Below are positions 49,636-58,912 of a stretch of DNA of 64,000 bases, in pieces (position 1 is the stretch's first letter; each line of letters starts with the position of its first letter). The notes under the pieces are model-generated. The model was not told the origin of the DNA. It worked only from the letters and a program-made list of their open reading frames with translations, and did no database searches. The DNA comes from Halostella pelagica. GTDB lineage: Archaea > Halobacteriota > Halobacteria > Halobacteriales > Natronoarchaeaceae. The stretch lies in assembly GCA_005954745.1 (NCBI GenBank), contig CP040678.1:1550001-1614000 (forward strand), read 5' to 3'. The translations under genes were made by a program, and so were the position numbers.

Positions 49636-51597
49636 TCACGCCCGCTGCTGTATCTCTTCTCTAAGGATCTCGCTCACGAGGTCGCCGTCCGCCTTGCCGC
49701 GGAGCGCGCCCATCGCCTCGCCCATCAGTCCGGAGAACGCGCCCATACCCTCCGCTTCGACCTGGTCGGCGTTGCGTTCGACGACCTCGGCGACGGCCTC
49801 CCGGACCTCGCTCTCGTCGACGCCGCCCAGTCCTTCCTCTTCGACGGCTTCCTCGGCGGTTAGCTCCGGGGTTTCCGCGAGTGCGGTCAGCAGGTCCTCT
49901 AACCCCTCGTTCGGAACGTCGCCGCCGTCGACGAGCGTAATCGCGTCGCGCAGGTGCGTCTCCGTGAGGTTCTCGACCGGCACGCCGTCCCGGTCGAGGG
50001 CAGTCAACGTGGATTCCAGCGTCCCGGCGGCCAGCGTCGGGTCGACGCCGTCCGACGGTCCCCCGCTCGAATCACTCACAGCGACGCCGTCACCGACCAG
50101 ATCCTCGAACAGGGGCATCCGGCGGCCGAACGCGACCTGTTCCGCGAGACCCTCGTCGAGGCCGTGTTCGTCCTGATAGCGCTCTACCTTCTCGGTGAGC
50201 AGTTCGGGCGTCTCGACCTCGGTGACGTCCGGTTCGACGGGCGGCACGTCCGTTTCGGGGTACATCCGGGCCGCGCCGGGCAGCGGACGAAGGTAGCGGG
50301 AGGTACCGTCGTCGTTCGCGCCGCGTGTCTCCTCCGGGACGTCCTCTATGGCGACCGCCGCGCGCTCCGCGGCGGCCTCGATGGCGGCGGCGGCCGTCTC
50401 CTCGTCGTCGGCGACGATGGCGACGGCGTCTTCGGGCCCGGCATCCACCGCGTCTCGGAGCGCGGACACCTCGTCCTCGGTGACGCCGTAGGCGGGGAGT
50501 TCGTCGGTGTGGAAGATGCCGCCAGCGCCGTGGCGCTTGGCGTGGTCCGACAGTTCGGTTCCGAGGCGGCGGTCAGGCTGGATCTCGCGGCCGACGAGGC
50601 CGTCGAAGCCGTACAGCGGGACGGCTGTGACCGCGCCGCCCGAACTGAGTGCGCCCTGAATTACGTCGCTGTCCGTGTCTGCTTGCGGGCTTTGCCCGCT
50701 CGCATGGTCCGAGGCGCTCTGCGCCTCGCTATCCTCGAACACGCTGGTCACGTCCTGCACGTCGCCGACGCTCGCGTCACGCGCTTGCAGTTCCTCGGCG
50801 ATGTCGAGCAGTTCGACCTGTCTCCGGACCTCGTTGCGGACGAGGTCGTCGATGTCGTCGAGGCTCTGGACGCCTTTCATCTCGACGCGGGCCCCCTCGG
50901 CGATGGAGACGTTCACGTCCTGGCGGATGGTGCCGAGGCCGCGCTTGACCGCGCCGGTCGAGCGCAGGAGCATGCCGATCCGTTCGGCCGCGGCGCGGGC
51001 CTGCTCCGGCGAGCGGATGTCGGGCTTGGTGCCTATCTCGACGAGCGGAATTCCCAGCCTGTCTAGCGAGTAGCGGACGCCGTCGTCGGTCTCCTCGACG
51101 CGCTGGGCGCTTTCCTCTTCGAGCATGAGGTCCTCGATCCCGACGGTCCCGGCGTCGGTTTCGATCTCGCCCTCGCTCGCGACCTTGGTCGTCCGCTGGA
51201 ATCCGGACGTGTTCGACCCGTCAACGACGATCTTCCGCATGACGTGGGCCTGGTCGACCACGTTCATGTCGAGCAGTTGCGCTATCTCGAGTGCGACCTC
51301 CGTCGCCTCGGCGTCGAGGCGGTGGGGCGGTTCGTCGTCCTCTTCGACGAGACAGGTAGTGTCGTAGGCCAGATACTCGAACTCCCGTTCGACCTGGCTC
51401 TCCTCCAGTGCGGCCTCGTCTATCTCGCCCAGTTCGCTCTTCGTCGGATGGAGATAGCGGGTGAACGACCGCACCGACTGGTCCGGTTCGCGTAGTTCCG
51501 TCGGACACTCGCAGAACAGCTTCGCCTCCGTATCGAGTTGCTGGTGGATTTCCAGCCCAGCCACGAGCCCCAGTTCCTCGTAGTCGTACTCGGTCAT
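49636..51597 (-). CDS. gatE: Glu-tRNA(Gln) amidotransferase subunit E
   Basis: 653 aa. With GatD it converts Glu-tRNA(Gln) to Gln-tRNA(Gln); archaea-specific. N-terminal GatB-like kinase: LVAGLEIHQQLDTEAKLFCE, RYLHPTKSELGEIDEAA, MRKIVVDGSNTSGFQRTTKV, then a central GAD-type insert (about 310-420) and a C-terminal YqeY-like tail domain (GMGAFSGLMGEAMGALRGKA). A haloarchaeal insert (SEAQSASDHASGQSPQADTD) is low-complexity. The gatD gene is not in this window. Confidence 0.95.
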   Translation of the reverse strand: MTEYDYEELGLVAGLEIHQQLDTEAKLFCECPTELREPDQSVRSFTRYLHPTKSELGEIDEAALEESQVEREFEYLAYDTTCLVEEDDEPPHRLDAEATEVALEIAQLLDMNVVDQAHVMRKIVVDGSNTSGFQRTTKVASEGEIETDAGTVGIEDLMLEEESAQRVEETDDGVRYSLDRLGIPLVEIGTKPDIRSPEQARAAAERIGMLLRSTGAVKRGLGTIRQDVNVSIAEGARVEMKGVQSLDDIDDLVRNEVRRQVELLDIAEELQARDASVGDVQDVTSVFEDSEAQSASDHASGQSPQADTDSDVIQGALSSGGAVTAVPLYGFDGLVGREIQPDRRLGTELSDHAKRHGAGGIFHTDELPAYGVTEDEVSALRDAVDAGPEDAVAIVADDEETAAAAIEAAAERAAVAIEDVPEETRGANDDGTSRYLRPLPGAARMYPETDVPPVEPDVTEVETPELLTEKVERYQDEHGLDEGLAEQVAFGRRMPLFEDLVGDGVAVSDSSGGPSDGVDPTLAAGTLESTLTALDRDGVPVENLTETHLRDAITLVDGGDVPNEGLEDLLTALAETPELTAEEAVEEEGLGGVDESEVREAVAEVVERNADQVEAEGMGAFSGLMGEAMGALRGKADGDLVSEILREEIQQRA

Positions 51598-51633
51598 TGC
51601 TGATGACTCCGGGTGCGAGGGGTAAAAAACCGT

Positions 51634-53394
51634 TCAGTTCGGCCGCGACTCGTCGTCGCGCTCCGACGGTCCGTCGTCTGTGTCGGCATCGCGGTTCACT
51701 GTTCTCTCATCGGTGTCGTCGTCCCGACCAGGCGTTCCGTCGTCGTTCGCCGTCCCGATGCCGTCGGCGGCGTCGGTCCCGCGTTCGGCCACCCGTCCAT
51801 CGGTCCGGCTACTGGGCTCCGTACGGTCCCGCAGACGCCGCTTCCGCAAGCTCTCCTGCAGACGGTCCCGGAGTACACCGCGGATCCGGGCGGCGTCATC
51901 GGCGTCGATATCGATCGCCGTCGCGTCGCGCTGGCGGATGCTAAACGCCCCCGCGGTGTCGGCAGTGAGATTCGCCAGGTCCCGGCGACGCTGGAAGACG
52001 GTCCGCTGCCGGACTACAGTCTGAAGTCGGTAGTACGGCACGACCTTCGTCGTCCGGGTCCAGAACCCCGACCGGGTGAGGACGTGGCCGTCCTGGGTCT
52101 GGTAGCCCCGGTGCAGCCAGGTCAGGTGTGCGGCGACAGGGACGACTGCGAGCAAGGCGAGCGCCGCGTACCACTGGTCCGGCCCGCCGAGCGTCAGGTC
52201 CGCCGCGTACAGCGTCGCGGTCAACGCGCCGACGACGAGCGAGTACCGAACCGCGTACCGTTCCCGGGCGCGCTTCGGCGACCGGGTGAACGACGGATCC
52301 TCGAACGTTTCCACGGACTGTGCCAGTTCGTAGACGCGCTCGCGAGCGGCGAGCGGTATCGCCGACTCCGTTCCGGCGGACTGGCCGGCGGTGTACCCCG
52401 CCGTCTCGACGACGAGGGTCGCGTAGCCCGCGGTGCGCGTGACCGGGTTGTCCGTGACCGTGATCGTCTGGACCTTTTCCAGCGGGATCGAACCGCTGTA
52501 CCGCTGGATCAGGCCGCGCTCGTACTGAAGTTCGTCGCCGACGCGCGTGAGCTTGAAGCCGTAGTAGCGCGCGAGCGTCATGCCGGCGCTGATGATCCAG
52601 GCTCCGAGAACGAGCGCACCGAGTTTCGGAAGGACGAGAGTGATGTCAGGCCGAGCCCCGCCCGGAATGGCGAAGGCCAGAAGCGTCGACACGTCGATGA
52701 GTTCGACGTACGGGAAAAAGAGGACCGAGAGAACGAGCGCCCCGGGGTTGACGGACGCGATGCTGAGCAAAACGAGCTCGTAGGGTCGGATCGAAAACAG
52801 CAGTTCCTCCGTCGCATCGGTAGAGCGTCTTCGGTCCGTCGAGCCGGCGGTCGGTATCGGGTGTGAGGTCCCGTCTTCGGCGGCAGCGGTTCCATCCACG
52901 GCGGTTTCGGCGCTCGTCTCGCCTACCGTGGTGTCGGCGGCGCGGTCGGCCTCCACGCGGTCCGCTCTCCGGCGAAGTTCGTCCTGCAGTCGTTTCGCCT
53001 CGTCGTAGCCGACGTACTGCAGCGACGCCTCGGTTTCGCCCCCGCCCGCGGTTTCGATGGTCAGCGTCGCGATGTCGAACGCGCGCTGGACGAGGTTCTG
53101 GCTAATGTCGACGTTCTGGATCCGGTGGAGCGGGATCTCGCGTTCGCGGCGGCCGAACACGCCGGACCGGATGTCGAACGTGTCCCCCGTCAGTTCGTAC
53201 TCGAAGCGCCGGTAGTACGCCAGTTCGTAAGCTCCGCCGAGCAAGGCACCGAGGACGAGCAGGGGGACGGTCAGGGCCGCGCTCACCAGATCGAGCGTCC
53301 CAGACGCCATAACGCCGGCGAAAAACAGCATGGACGCACCGGTGATGCCGCGAGAGAGCGCGCGGTACGGCAGCGAGATTGGATGGAGTTTCAT
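51634..53394 (-). CDS. Multi-PH-domain membrane protein (YdbT-like)
   Basis: 586 aa. Three bacterial PH (DUF304/bPH2) modules with membrane helices between: RREREIPLHRIQNVDISQNL (about 75), YSGSIPLEKVQTITVTDNPV (about 290) and TTKVVPYYRLQTVVRQRTVF (about 475). The C-terminal tail is Asp/Arg-rich. Bacterial YdbS/YdbT pairs have this layout. The ATG at 53394 overlaps the upstream stop (ATGA). Likely a membrane homeostasis or assembly pair; role unproven. Confidence 0.87.
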   Translation of the reverse strand: MKLHPISLPYRALSRGITGASMLFFAGVMASGTLDLVSAALTVPLLVLGALLGGAYELAYYRRFEYELTGDTFDIRSGVFGRREREIPLHRIQNVDISQNLVQRAFDIATLTIETAGGGETEASLQYVGYDEAKRLQDELRRRADRVEADRAADTTVGETSAETAVDGTAAAEDGTSHPIPTAGSTDRRRSTDATEELLFSIRPYELVLLSIASVNPGALVLSVLFFPYVELIDVSTLLAFAIPGGARPDITLVLPKLGALVLGAWIISAGMTLARYYGFKLTRVGDELQYERGLIQRYSGSIPLEKVQTITVTDNPVTRTAGYATLVVETAGYTAGQSAGTESAIPLAARERVYELAQSVETFEDPSFTRSPKRARERYAVRYSLVVGALTATLYAADLTLGGPDQWYAALALLAVVPVAAHLTWLHRGYQTQDGHVLTRSGFWTRTTKVVPYYRLQTVVRQRTVFQRRRDLANLTADTAGAFSIRQRDATAIDIDADDAARIRGVLRDRLQESLRKRRLRDRTEPSSRTDGRVAERGTDAADGIGTANDDGTPGRDDDTDERTVNRDADTDDGPSERDDESRPN

Positions 53395-53876
53395 ACTGCG
53401 TCTTGCTGTTCGCTCTCTCTGGCGAGTTCGCGCAGTTCGGACTGTAGTCGCTGCGCGCGGTCCGGCGTCAGTCCCGGAATTGTCACGTCCGCGCCGCGGG
53501 ATCCGGCGGTGTAGACGACGACGCTCGCGAGTCCCGTCGCGCGTTCGACCGGTCCCCGCTGTGTGTCGACGTGCTGGACGCGGACGAACGGGACTACGGT
53601 GTCGATCCGTGTGATGACCCCGCGTTCGAGATACAGCGCGTCCTCTTGGATCTCGAACTGCCAGATCCGGAAGCGGGCGAGTGCGTGGACGAGTCCGAGA
53701 ACGAACACGACGACGCTGATTCCGAGCGGGAGTTCGATACCGGCGGTTACCCCATCGACGACGGCGACACGCTCGCCGAGGACAGTTCCGACCGCGACGA
53801 CGAGTGCGACCACTGCCGCCGTGACGGCCGCACCGATGCCCCAGACGAACCGCACGCGGGGATGAAGCTTCTCCAT
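53391..53876 (-). CDS. PH-domain membrane protein (YdbS-like)
   Basis: 161 aa. Two membrane helices (about 8-35 and 45-65), then one PH module: LYLERGVITRIDTVVPFVRV, QHVDTQRGPVERATGLASVV and VYTAGSRGADVTIPGL. It is the short partner of the downstream YdbT-like gene, which it overlaps by 4 bp. An in-frame ATG 15 nt upstream (53891) is possible. Confidence 0.87.
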   Translation of the reverse strand: MEKLHPRVRFVWGIGAAVTAAVVALVVAVGTVLGERVAVVDGVTAGIELPLGISVVVFVLGLVHALARFRIWQFEIQEDALYLERGVITRIDTVVPFVRVQHVDTQRGPVERATGLASVVVYTAGSRGADVTIPGLTPDRAQRLQSELRELARESEQQDAV

Positions 53877-54042
53877 GCGGAGGTATGGCATCCGACGGGT
53901 CAAGAAACCGTCCCTTCCGTCTGGGACAAACGCGGTCGATCCGGAGCCGACACGCGGCGGGAGCGTGCGATGACGTGCAGTACTCAGCGTGTACGAACGC
54001 TGACACGGGCGTTTATTCGCCCGGACGGAATAACAACGGTGT

Positions 54043-54792
54043 ATGAACGTACGCGAACCCGACTCCGTCGACGGGGAAGCCATTAGAGACATCGCAGGGA
54101 GGTCGCTGCGGGCGTCGTACGGTCTGAGCCCGGAGACTATCGAGGTGCTCGTCGAGGAGTACCACGCCGACGAGCGCCTCGATGAGTTAGCGAGCGACGA
54201 CAACAGCGTCCTCATCGTCGCGGAGGACGACGACGAACCGATCGGGTTCGCTGAAGGGGAGGTCGGCGACGAGTACGGTGAGGTCCACTGGCATCACGTC
54301 GCGCCGGAGGGCAGGGGGCGAGGTGCCGGCACCTCGCTCTTCGAACGGATGGAGGAAACACTCCAGGAGCGCGGCGCTGAGCGCGTCCAGGCGAACGTCC
54401 TCTCCGACAACATGGAGGGCGCACAGTTCTTCGAGAAGTTCGGCTACGGGGAGGCGGGAACGGACCAAGTCGAGATAAACGGCGAGGAACACGCGGTCAA
54501 CGTGTTCGTTCCGGAGGCGGACGCGGAGACAGAGCGGACTGACCCAGGGTCGGTTCCGGAAACGGTCGAGGACGAGGGCGAGACGCTGTACGTCGCCAGA
54601 GACGAGGAGATGGGTGGCGAGAAGGGACCGTTCTACCCGCTGTTTTCGGACAGGGAGGAAGAGAACCCCTACGCGTTCTGGTGTTCGCACTCCGAGACGG
54701 TCGTCGCGGCCGGCGACGACCTGGGGCGGCTAGAGTGCTCCGAGTGCGGCAACGTCCACCGCGCCGACGACTGGGACGCGGGCTACCTCTGA
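54043..54792 (+). CDS. GNAT acetyltransferase fused to a zinc-ribbon domain (DUF5816-like)
   Basis: 249 aa. N-terminal GNAT (1-155): VLIVAEDDDEPIGFAEGEVG, HHVAPEGRGRGAGTSLFERM (acetyl-CoA loop), ANVLSDNMEGAQFFEKFGYG. The C-terminal part (about 175-249) has FYPLFSDREEENPYAFWCSH and LECSECGNVHRADDWDAGYL, a Cys/His metal site. The fusion is haloarchaeal; the substrate is unknown. The stop codon opens repeat copy 5. Confidence 0.85.
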   Translation: MNVREPDSVDGEAIRDIAGRSLRASYGLSPETIEVLVEEYHADERLDELASDDNSVLIVAEDDDEPIGFAEGEVGDEYGEVHWHHVAPEGRGRGAGTSLFERMEETLQERGAERVQANVLSDNMEGAQFFEKFGYGEAGTDQVEINGEEHAVNVFVPEADAETERTDPGSVPETVEDEGETLYVARDEEMGGEKGPFYPLFSDREEENPYAFWCSHSETVVAAGDDLGRLECSECGNVHRADDWDAGYL

Positions 54793-54875
54793 TAGGGACT
54801 GCCGTGAGTCGGTTCGGTAGTTCGCCGACGCGTGGTCGGCGACATCCCGAGGCGGAGGTACGACAGTCCCTCTGA
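54789..54875. repeat. Inverted-repeat element, copy 5 (87 bp)
   Basis: Starts CTGATAGGGACTGCCGT at the stop codon of the GNAT gene and ends ACGACAGTCCCTCTGA; arms AGGGACTGCCGT/ACGACAGTCCCT differ once. Interior hairpin TCGCCGAC/GTCGGCGA is perfect. Much of the sequence is shared with copy 6 at 56730. It fills the gap to the convergent zinc-finger gene. Confidence 0.72.
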
Positions 54876-54881
54876 CGGCGT

Positions 54882-55115
54882 TTACTGGGTCAGTACTTTC
54901 GCGTCCTCGACGGAGAACAGGTCGTCGTCTCGGCCCTCGCCGTCGCAGTCCTCGTTCGGGCATCGATAGTGCCAGCCGTCCCGCGTGGCCGCGCCCTCCC
55001 GGAAGCGCTCGCCGCAAACCTGACAGAACAGGTCGGCGTCGGCGCAGGTGTCGCGGTGTAGGTCGAGGGCGAGTTCCGTTGTGAAGCTCTGATTACAGTT
55101 CCGACAGGTATGCAT
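54882..55115 (-). CDS. Zinc-finger protein, haloarchaeal
   Basis: 77 aa. CRNCNQSFTTELALDLHRDTC is a C2H2-like finger (residues 4-24, ending in Cys), then CQVCGERFREG and HYRCPNEDCDGEG make a second zinc ribbon. ATG at 55115 preferred; an upstream ATG would add nine residues. A widely conserved small haloarchaeal protein; possible RNA or DNA binding, unproven. Confidence 0.88.
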   Translation of the reverse strand: MHTCRNCNQSFTTELALDLHRDTCADADLFCQVCGERFREGAATRDGWHYRCPNEDCDGEGRDDDLFSVEDAKVLTQ

Positions 55116-55232
55116 ACTTGAAATCACTACGTCATCACTCAAAACTACACCTGTTCGTTTACGCTTCGTGAACGGCTAGCACGGGTCGTGTACGTCCCGA
55201 TCTGAAAGGATCCGCGGTGATCCCACCAGGAC

Positions 55233-56642
55233 CTACTCGTCGTCGCCCAAGATACCGCGATGCGTCATTTTCTCGGGATCTAACACGTCGTCCGCTTCCG
55301 CCTCGCTGAGATAGCCTTTCTCGATCGCGACTTCGCGGACGGTCTTGCCCTCTTTCAGCGCCGTCTTGGCCGCGTCGCTGGCTTTGTCGTAGCCGATCTG
55401 GGGGTTCAGCGCGGTCGCGAGCGCCATGCTCTGTTCGACCTGGGTCTCGCAGTGTTTCTGGTTCGCTTCGAGTTCCCGGACGAACTTCTCCGCGAACGTC
55501 TCGCTCGCGTTCGCGAGCATCTCGGCGGACTGGAGGAAGTTGTAGGCGAGAACGGGCTTGTATAGGTTCAGGTCGATCTGGCCCTCGGCAGCGCCGGCGG
55601 AGACGGCGGCGTCGTTGCCGACGACCTGCTTGTGGACCTGATTGACCGCCTCGGCGACGACGGGGTTGATCTTGCCGGGCATGATCGAGGAGCCGGGCTG
55701 GTTCTCTGGCTGTTCTATCTCGCCGAGGCCGTTTCGCGGGCCGGAGGCGAGCAGGCGGAGGTCGTTAGCGATCTTGTTGAGCGAGCCGGCAACCGTCCGA
55801 AGCGCGCCGTGGGCCTCGCTCATCGCGTCGTGGGCGGCCTGGGCTTCGAAGTGGTTGTCCGCCTCGCGGAACTGGACGCCGGTTTCTTTCGTGATGTACT
55901 CCGCGGCGACGCCGGGGAAGTCCTCGTGGGTGTTCAGCCCCGTGCCGACGGCGGTGCCGCCGAGTGCGAGTTCCGCCAGATGCTCGCGGGTCTTGTCCAC
56001 TCGGGCGAGGCCCTTCGCGACCTGCGTTCGGTAGCCGCCGAACTCCTGGCCGAGGCGGACGGGCGTCGCGTCCTGCAGGTGGGTCCGACCGGTCTTGACG
56101 ACGTCGTCGAACTCTTCTTCTTTCGCTTCGAGCGCCTCGCGGAGCGTATCGAGCGCCGGGATCAGGTCCTTTTCGACGGCTTCCAGCGCGGCGACGTGCA
56201 TCGCCGTCGGGATCACGTCGTTGCTGGACTGGCCGAAGTTGACGTGGTCGTTAGGGTGGATATCGCGGGTCCCGACTTCACCGCCGTAGATCTCGGTCGC
56301 CCGGTTGGCGATGACCTCGTTGGCGTTCATGTTCGTCGAGGTGCCCGAGCCGGTCTGGAACACGTCGACGGGGAACTGGTCGTCGTGCTTCCCGGCGATG
56401 ACCTCGTCTGCGGCTTCGACGATGGCCTCGCCTTTGTCCGCCGGGATCAGGTCGAGGTCGAGGTTGGCCTGGGCGGCGGCTTTCTTCACGACCCCGAGCG
56501 CGCGGACGAACCGCCGTCCGAACGTCAGGCCGCTGATCGGGAAGTTCTCGACCGCGCGCTGGGTCTGTGCGCCCCAGTAGGCGTCCGCGGGTACGCGCAT
56601 TTCCCCGAGGCTGTCCTGCTCAGTGCGGTAATCATCGGACAT
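55233..56642 (-). CDS. fumC: Class II fumarate hydratase
   Basis: 469 aa. Interconverts fumarate and malate in the citric acid cycle. Signature GSSIMPGKINPVVAEAVNQV (about residues 320-339), SGTSTNMNANEVIANRA, HPNDHVNFGQSSNDVIPTAM, GRTHLQDATPVRLGQEFGGY. Full length, iron-free class. Monocistronic. Confidence 0.96.
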   Translation of the reverse strand: MSDDYRTEQDSLGEMRVPADAYWGAQTQRAVENFPISGLTFGRRFVRALGVVKKAAAQANLDLDLIPADKGEAIVEAADEVIAGKHDDQFPVDVFQTGSGTSTNMNANEVIANRATEIYGGEVGTRDIHPNDHVNFGQSSNDVIPTAMHVAALEAVEKDLIPALDTLREALEAKEEEFDDVVKTGRTHLQDATPVRLGQEFGGYRTQVAKGLARVDKTREHLAELALGGTAVGTGLNTHEDFPGVAAEYITKETGVQFREADNHFEAQAAHDAMSEAHGALRTVAGSLNKIANDLRLLASGPRNGLGEIEQPENQPGSSIMPGKINPVVAEAVNQVHKQVVGNDAAVSAGAAEGQIDLNLYKPVLAYNFLQSAEMLANASETFAEKFVRELEANQKHCETQVEQSMALATALNPQIGYDKASDAAKTALKEGKTVREVAIEKGYLSEAEADDVLDPEKMTHRGILGDDE

Positions 56643-56729
56643 ACCTGAGTGAGGGACCGGTGAGCGGTAAAAGCCACCGAAACGGTACGGCCGACCAGCC
56701 GTTTTGGCCGCCCCGTTCCGTGGGTCGCT

Positions 56730-56817
56730 CTCGTAGGGACTGCCAGTAATGCAGTCCGGTAGTTGGTCGATTCGGGGTCGGCGAAACCGGGGAAACAGCT
56801 ACAACAATCCCACTCAG
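56730..56817. repeat. Inverted-repeat element, copy 6 (88 bp)
   Basis: Left end CTCGTAGGGACTGCCAGTAA; right end (minus strand) CTGAGTGGGATTGTTGTAGC, more decayed. It aligns over its length with copy 5 (shared TAGGGACTGCC, CGGTAGTT, GGTCGGCGA, TAC-ACA-TCCC). The TGA of its right end is the stop codon of the FEN1 gene. Confidence 0.65.
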
Positions 56818-57794
56818 GTCCAGCGGTCCAGACCCGCCTGCGTGACCGACTCCTCTATCCGCTCGAACCCGCGCTCGACCTCGGCGGCGGCGACGCCCCA
56901 CTCTTCGGTGACGTACTCGCGAGCGGCCGTCAGGTCCGGGTCCAGAGCGGTGTCGAACTCGTACTCGTCGGTGACGGTCGGGTCCAGAAACAGCGTCCGC
57001 ACCGCGTCGGCGTTTTCCACGTAGGCGTCCCTGGCCTCCAGTACGCCCCAGAGGTCGCCGTGTTCCTTGATAGCGGTGACGGCGGTTTTCGGGCCGATGC
57101 CCGTGACGCCGTCGTTGAAGTCCGTCCCGCAGAGGATCCCCACGTCGACGAGTTGCTCCCAGGTGAGGTCGTGGCGGTCGAGCGTCGCCTGAAAGTCCAT
57201 TCGCTCGGGGTCGCCTTTGCTCGTTAGCTGCCGGAGCGTCACGGGGGCACCGAACAGCAACGCGTCGTAATCCTCGGTTCCCACGGCGTCTATCGCGCCC
57301 TGTCGAGCCATGTGGGCGGCCTGCGCCTCGCCCTCAGCGGGGGCCTCGACGATCGGAACGTCGAGACGGCGAAGCAACTCGCGCGTCGTCCGGTGGATGG
57401 TGTCGGTGAGACGCTGCGTCTGCGAGTCGAGGCGGGCCGTCTCGACCGCGTCACCCTGTTCTTTCGCCTCTTCCAGTTGCTCCTCCCGGTCCGACCTGGC
57501 CTCGCGGCGCTTCTCTATCTCCGCCTGCTTTAGTTCGGACGGCCCACCGTCGAAGACGAACACCGGCGTCACGTCGTGCTCGAAGAACTTCGGCAGGCCC
57601 TGTACGACGCCGATGAGGTTCGCCACTTCGGTTCCCTCGGCGGTGGTGTACGCCTGGTCGTTCGTCCACCGCACCGTGGTCGTCAGATACCTGTACAGCC
57701 AGTTGTGCGCGTCGACGCCGACGACGTCCCCAGCCAGATCGTCGAACGGCACCTCCTCGATAGCGGCGAGGTCGCGTAGATCGGAGTTTCCCAT
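56814..57794 (-). CDS. fen: Flap endonuclease 1
   Basis: 326 aa. Structure-specific 5' nuclease for Okazaki fragments and base-excision repair. N domain: [41 protein letters not shown] domain: [60 protein letters not shown]. The last residues QAGLDRWT form a PCNA-interacting peptide. ATG at 57794 follows the family start. The stop overlaps repeat copy 6. Confidence 0.95.
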   Translation of the reverse strand: MGNSDLRDLAAIEEVPFDDLAGDVVGVDAHNWLYRYLTTTVRWTNDQAYTTAEGTEVANLIGVVQGLPKFFEHDVTPVFVFDGGPSELKQAEIEKRREARSDREEQLEEAKEQGDAVETARLDSQTQRLTDTIHRTTRELLRRLDVPIVEAPAEGEAQAAHMARQGAIDAVGTEDYDALLFGAPVTLRQLTSKGDPERMDFQATLDRHDLTWEQLVDVGILCGTDFNDGVTGIGPKTAVTAIKEHGDLWGVLEARDAYVENADAVRTLFLDPTVTDEYEFDTALDPDLTAAREYVTEEWGVAAAEVERGFERIEESVTQAGLDRWT

Positions 57795-57863
57795 TGGAGA
57801 GGTGTAGGGGACGGACCGCTTTGAAACGTGGCAATTCGGACCGGATCGCTCCCGGCGGCGATG

Positions 57864-57873
57864 GGTATATACG
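57864..57873 (+). promoter_or_regulatory. TATA box of the cold-shock gene
   Basis: GGTATATACG lies about 36 nt upstream of the ATG at 57905, in the gap between divergent FEN1 and the cold-shock gene. Confidence 0.55.
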
Positions 57874-57904
57874 CTTGTGGCGAGAACCCGTGAGTGAAGT
57901 TCAC

Positions 57905-58099
57905 ATGCCACAAGGAACGGTGGCCTTCTTCCACGACCGGAAGGGGTACGGGTTCATCGAGACGGACGAGGCGGACGACGATATTTTCTTTCACATGGAG
58001 GACGTCGGCGGCCCGGACCTGGAGGAGGGACAGGAGGTCGAGTTCGAAATCGAGCAGGCCGAAAAGGGGCCGCGAGCGATCAACCTGACGCGTCTCTGA
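57905..58099 (+). CDS. cspA: Cold-shock protein
   Basis: 64 aa. [20 protein letters not shown] (RNP1-like KGYGFI), [20 protein letters not shown] (RNP2-like), [19 protein letters not shown]. Five-stranded OB fold binding single-stranded RNA or DNA. ATG at 57905 matches the family. The gap from 58100 to 58242 shows no gene. Confidence 0.95.
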   Translation: MPQGTVAFFHDRKGYGFIETDEADDDIFFHMEDVGGPDLEEGQEVEFEIEQAEKGPRAINLTRL

Positions 58100-58242
58100 G
58101 CGGACCGCGTAGACGGTCCGACGAGGTTGAACGGGGCAACTAACACGGGAGGGTGGCCGCGGTGAGCAGTGGGTACGGACGGCAGTGCGCCGAGAGTTCA
58201 CGAACAGTTACGTTCGCATCGGCGCTCGATACAGTCGATCGC

Positions 58243-58755
58243 TCACAGCGTTTCCGGGGGTGCTTCAGCGTCCGCCAGAAACGCCCGCTCCGCGTCGCTC
58301 AGGTTCTCCCGGCCGCGGAACTCGGTCAAACCCGCACGGTAGCGCTCACCGCTCCGATCCCCCGGTCGTTCGAGCACTAACTCCGCGATGCCTGTCGTCT
58401 CGCCCGTGTAGCCGAATCCGGCTTTGTACAGCGCCTCGAAGGCGAACGGGTTGTTGACCGCGATTCGGATGCGCTCGTAGCCTCGCTCGCTCGCTCGCTC
58501 CGCGACGAATTCGGCCAGATGCGGGCCGAGTCCCTCGCCGCGGCGGTCGTTTCTCGCGGTGATGTAGCGGATCCAGAGCGCGCCGTCGTCCGTTCGGTCC
58601 TCGTTGAACGCCGCGGCGGCGACGATGTCGTCTCCCTCCCGGATCACCGCTTTCCCCGTGTTCGACATGACGAACTTCCCGGCGTAGCTGAACCGCTCGT
58701 GGTCGAGGCGGAGCGTCGGCCCGTCCAGCGGCCAGCCGAGGAGTTCGGGGTCCAT
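58243..58755 (-). CDS. GNAT-family N-acetyltransferase
   Basis: 170 aa. LWIRYITARNDRRGEGLGPH (acetyl-CoA loop RRGEGLG), YERIRIAVNNPFAFEALYKA, GFGYTGETTGIAELVLERP. The C-terminal tail RGRENLSDAERAFLADAEAP is extra. Substrate unknown. Divergent from the KaiC-like gene at 58913 with 157 bp between. Confidence 0.88.
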   Translation of the reverse strand: MDPELLGWPLDGPTLRLDHERFSYAGKFVMSNTGKAVIREGDDIVAAAAFNEDRTDDGALWIRYITARNDRRGEGLGPHLAEFVAERASERGYERIRIAVNNPFAFEALYKAGFGYTGETTGIAELVLERPGDRSGERYRAGLTEFRGRENLSDAERAFLADAEAPPETL

Positions 58756-58912
58756 AGGTCGACTTCGTTCGCCGGTCGTTTCACCTTGGCGCTACACCGT
58801 CGGTGGTGCCGGTAGCCCGCGGAGTTGTTGGAAGAAAAACGTCTCGCGAAGCCAGAGATAGTCCGGTAGCGACCGCGTAACAATATCCAGTGATACCGAC
58901 ACTTTGTCCGAG

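Noticed and set aside
50649-51066. Repetitive-looking insert in gatE as a mobile or intein insertion
   Set aside because: It is a short Ser/Gln/Asp low-complexity stretch in frame, usual for haloarchaeal proteins; no intein or IS ends.
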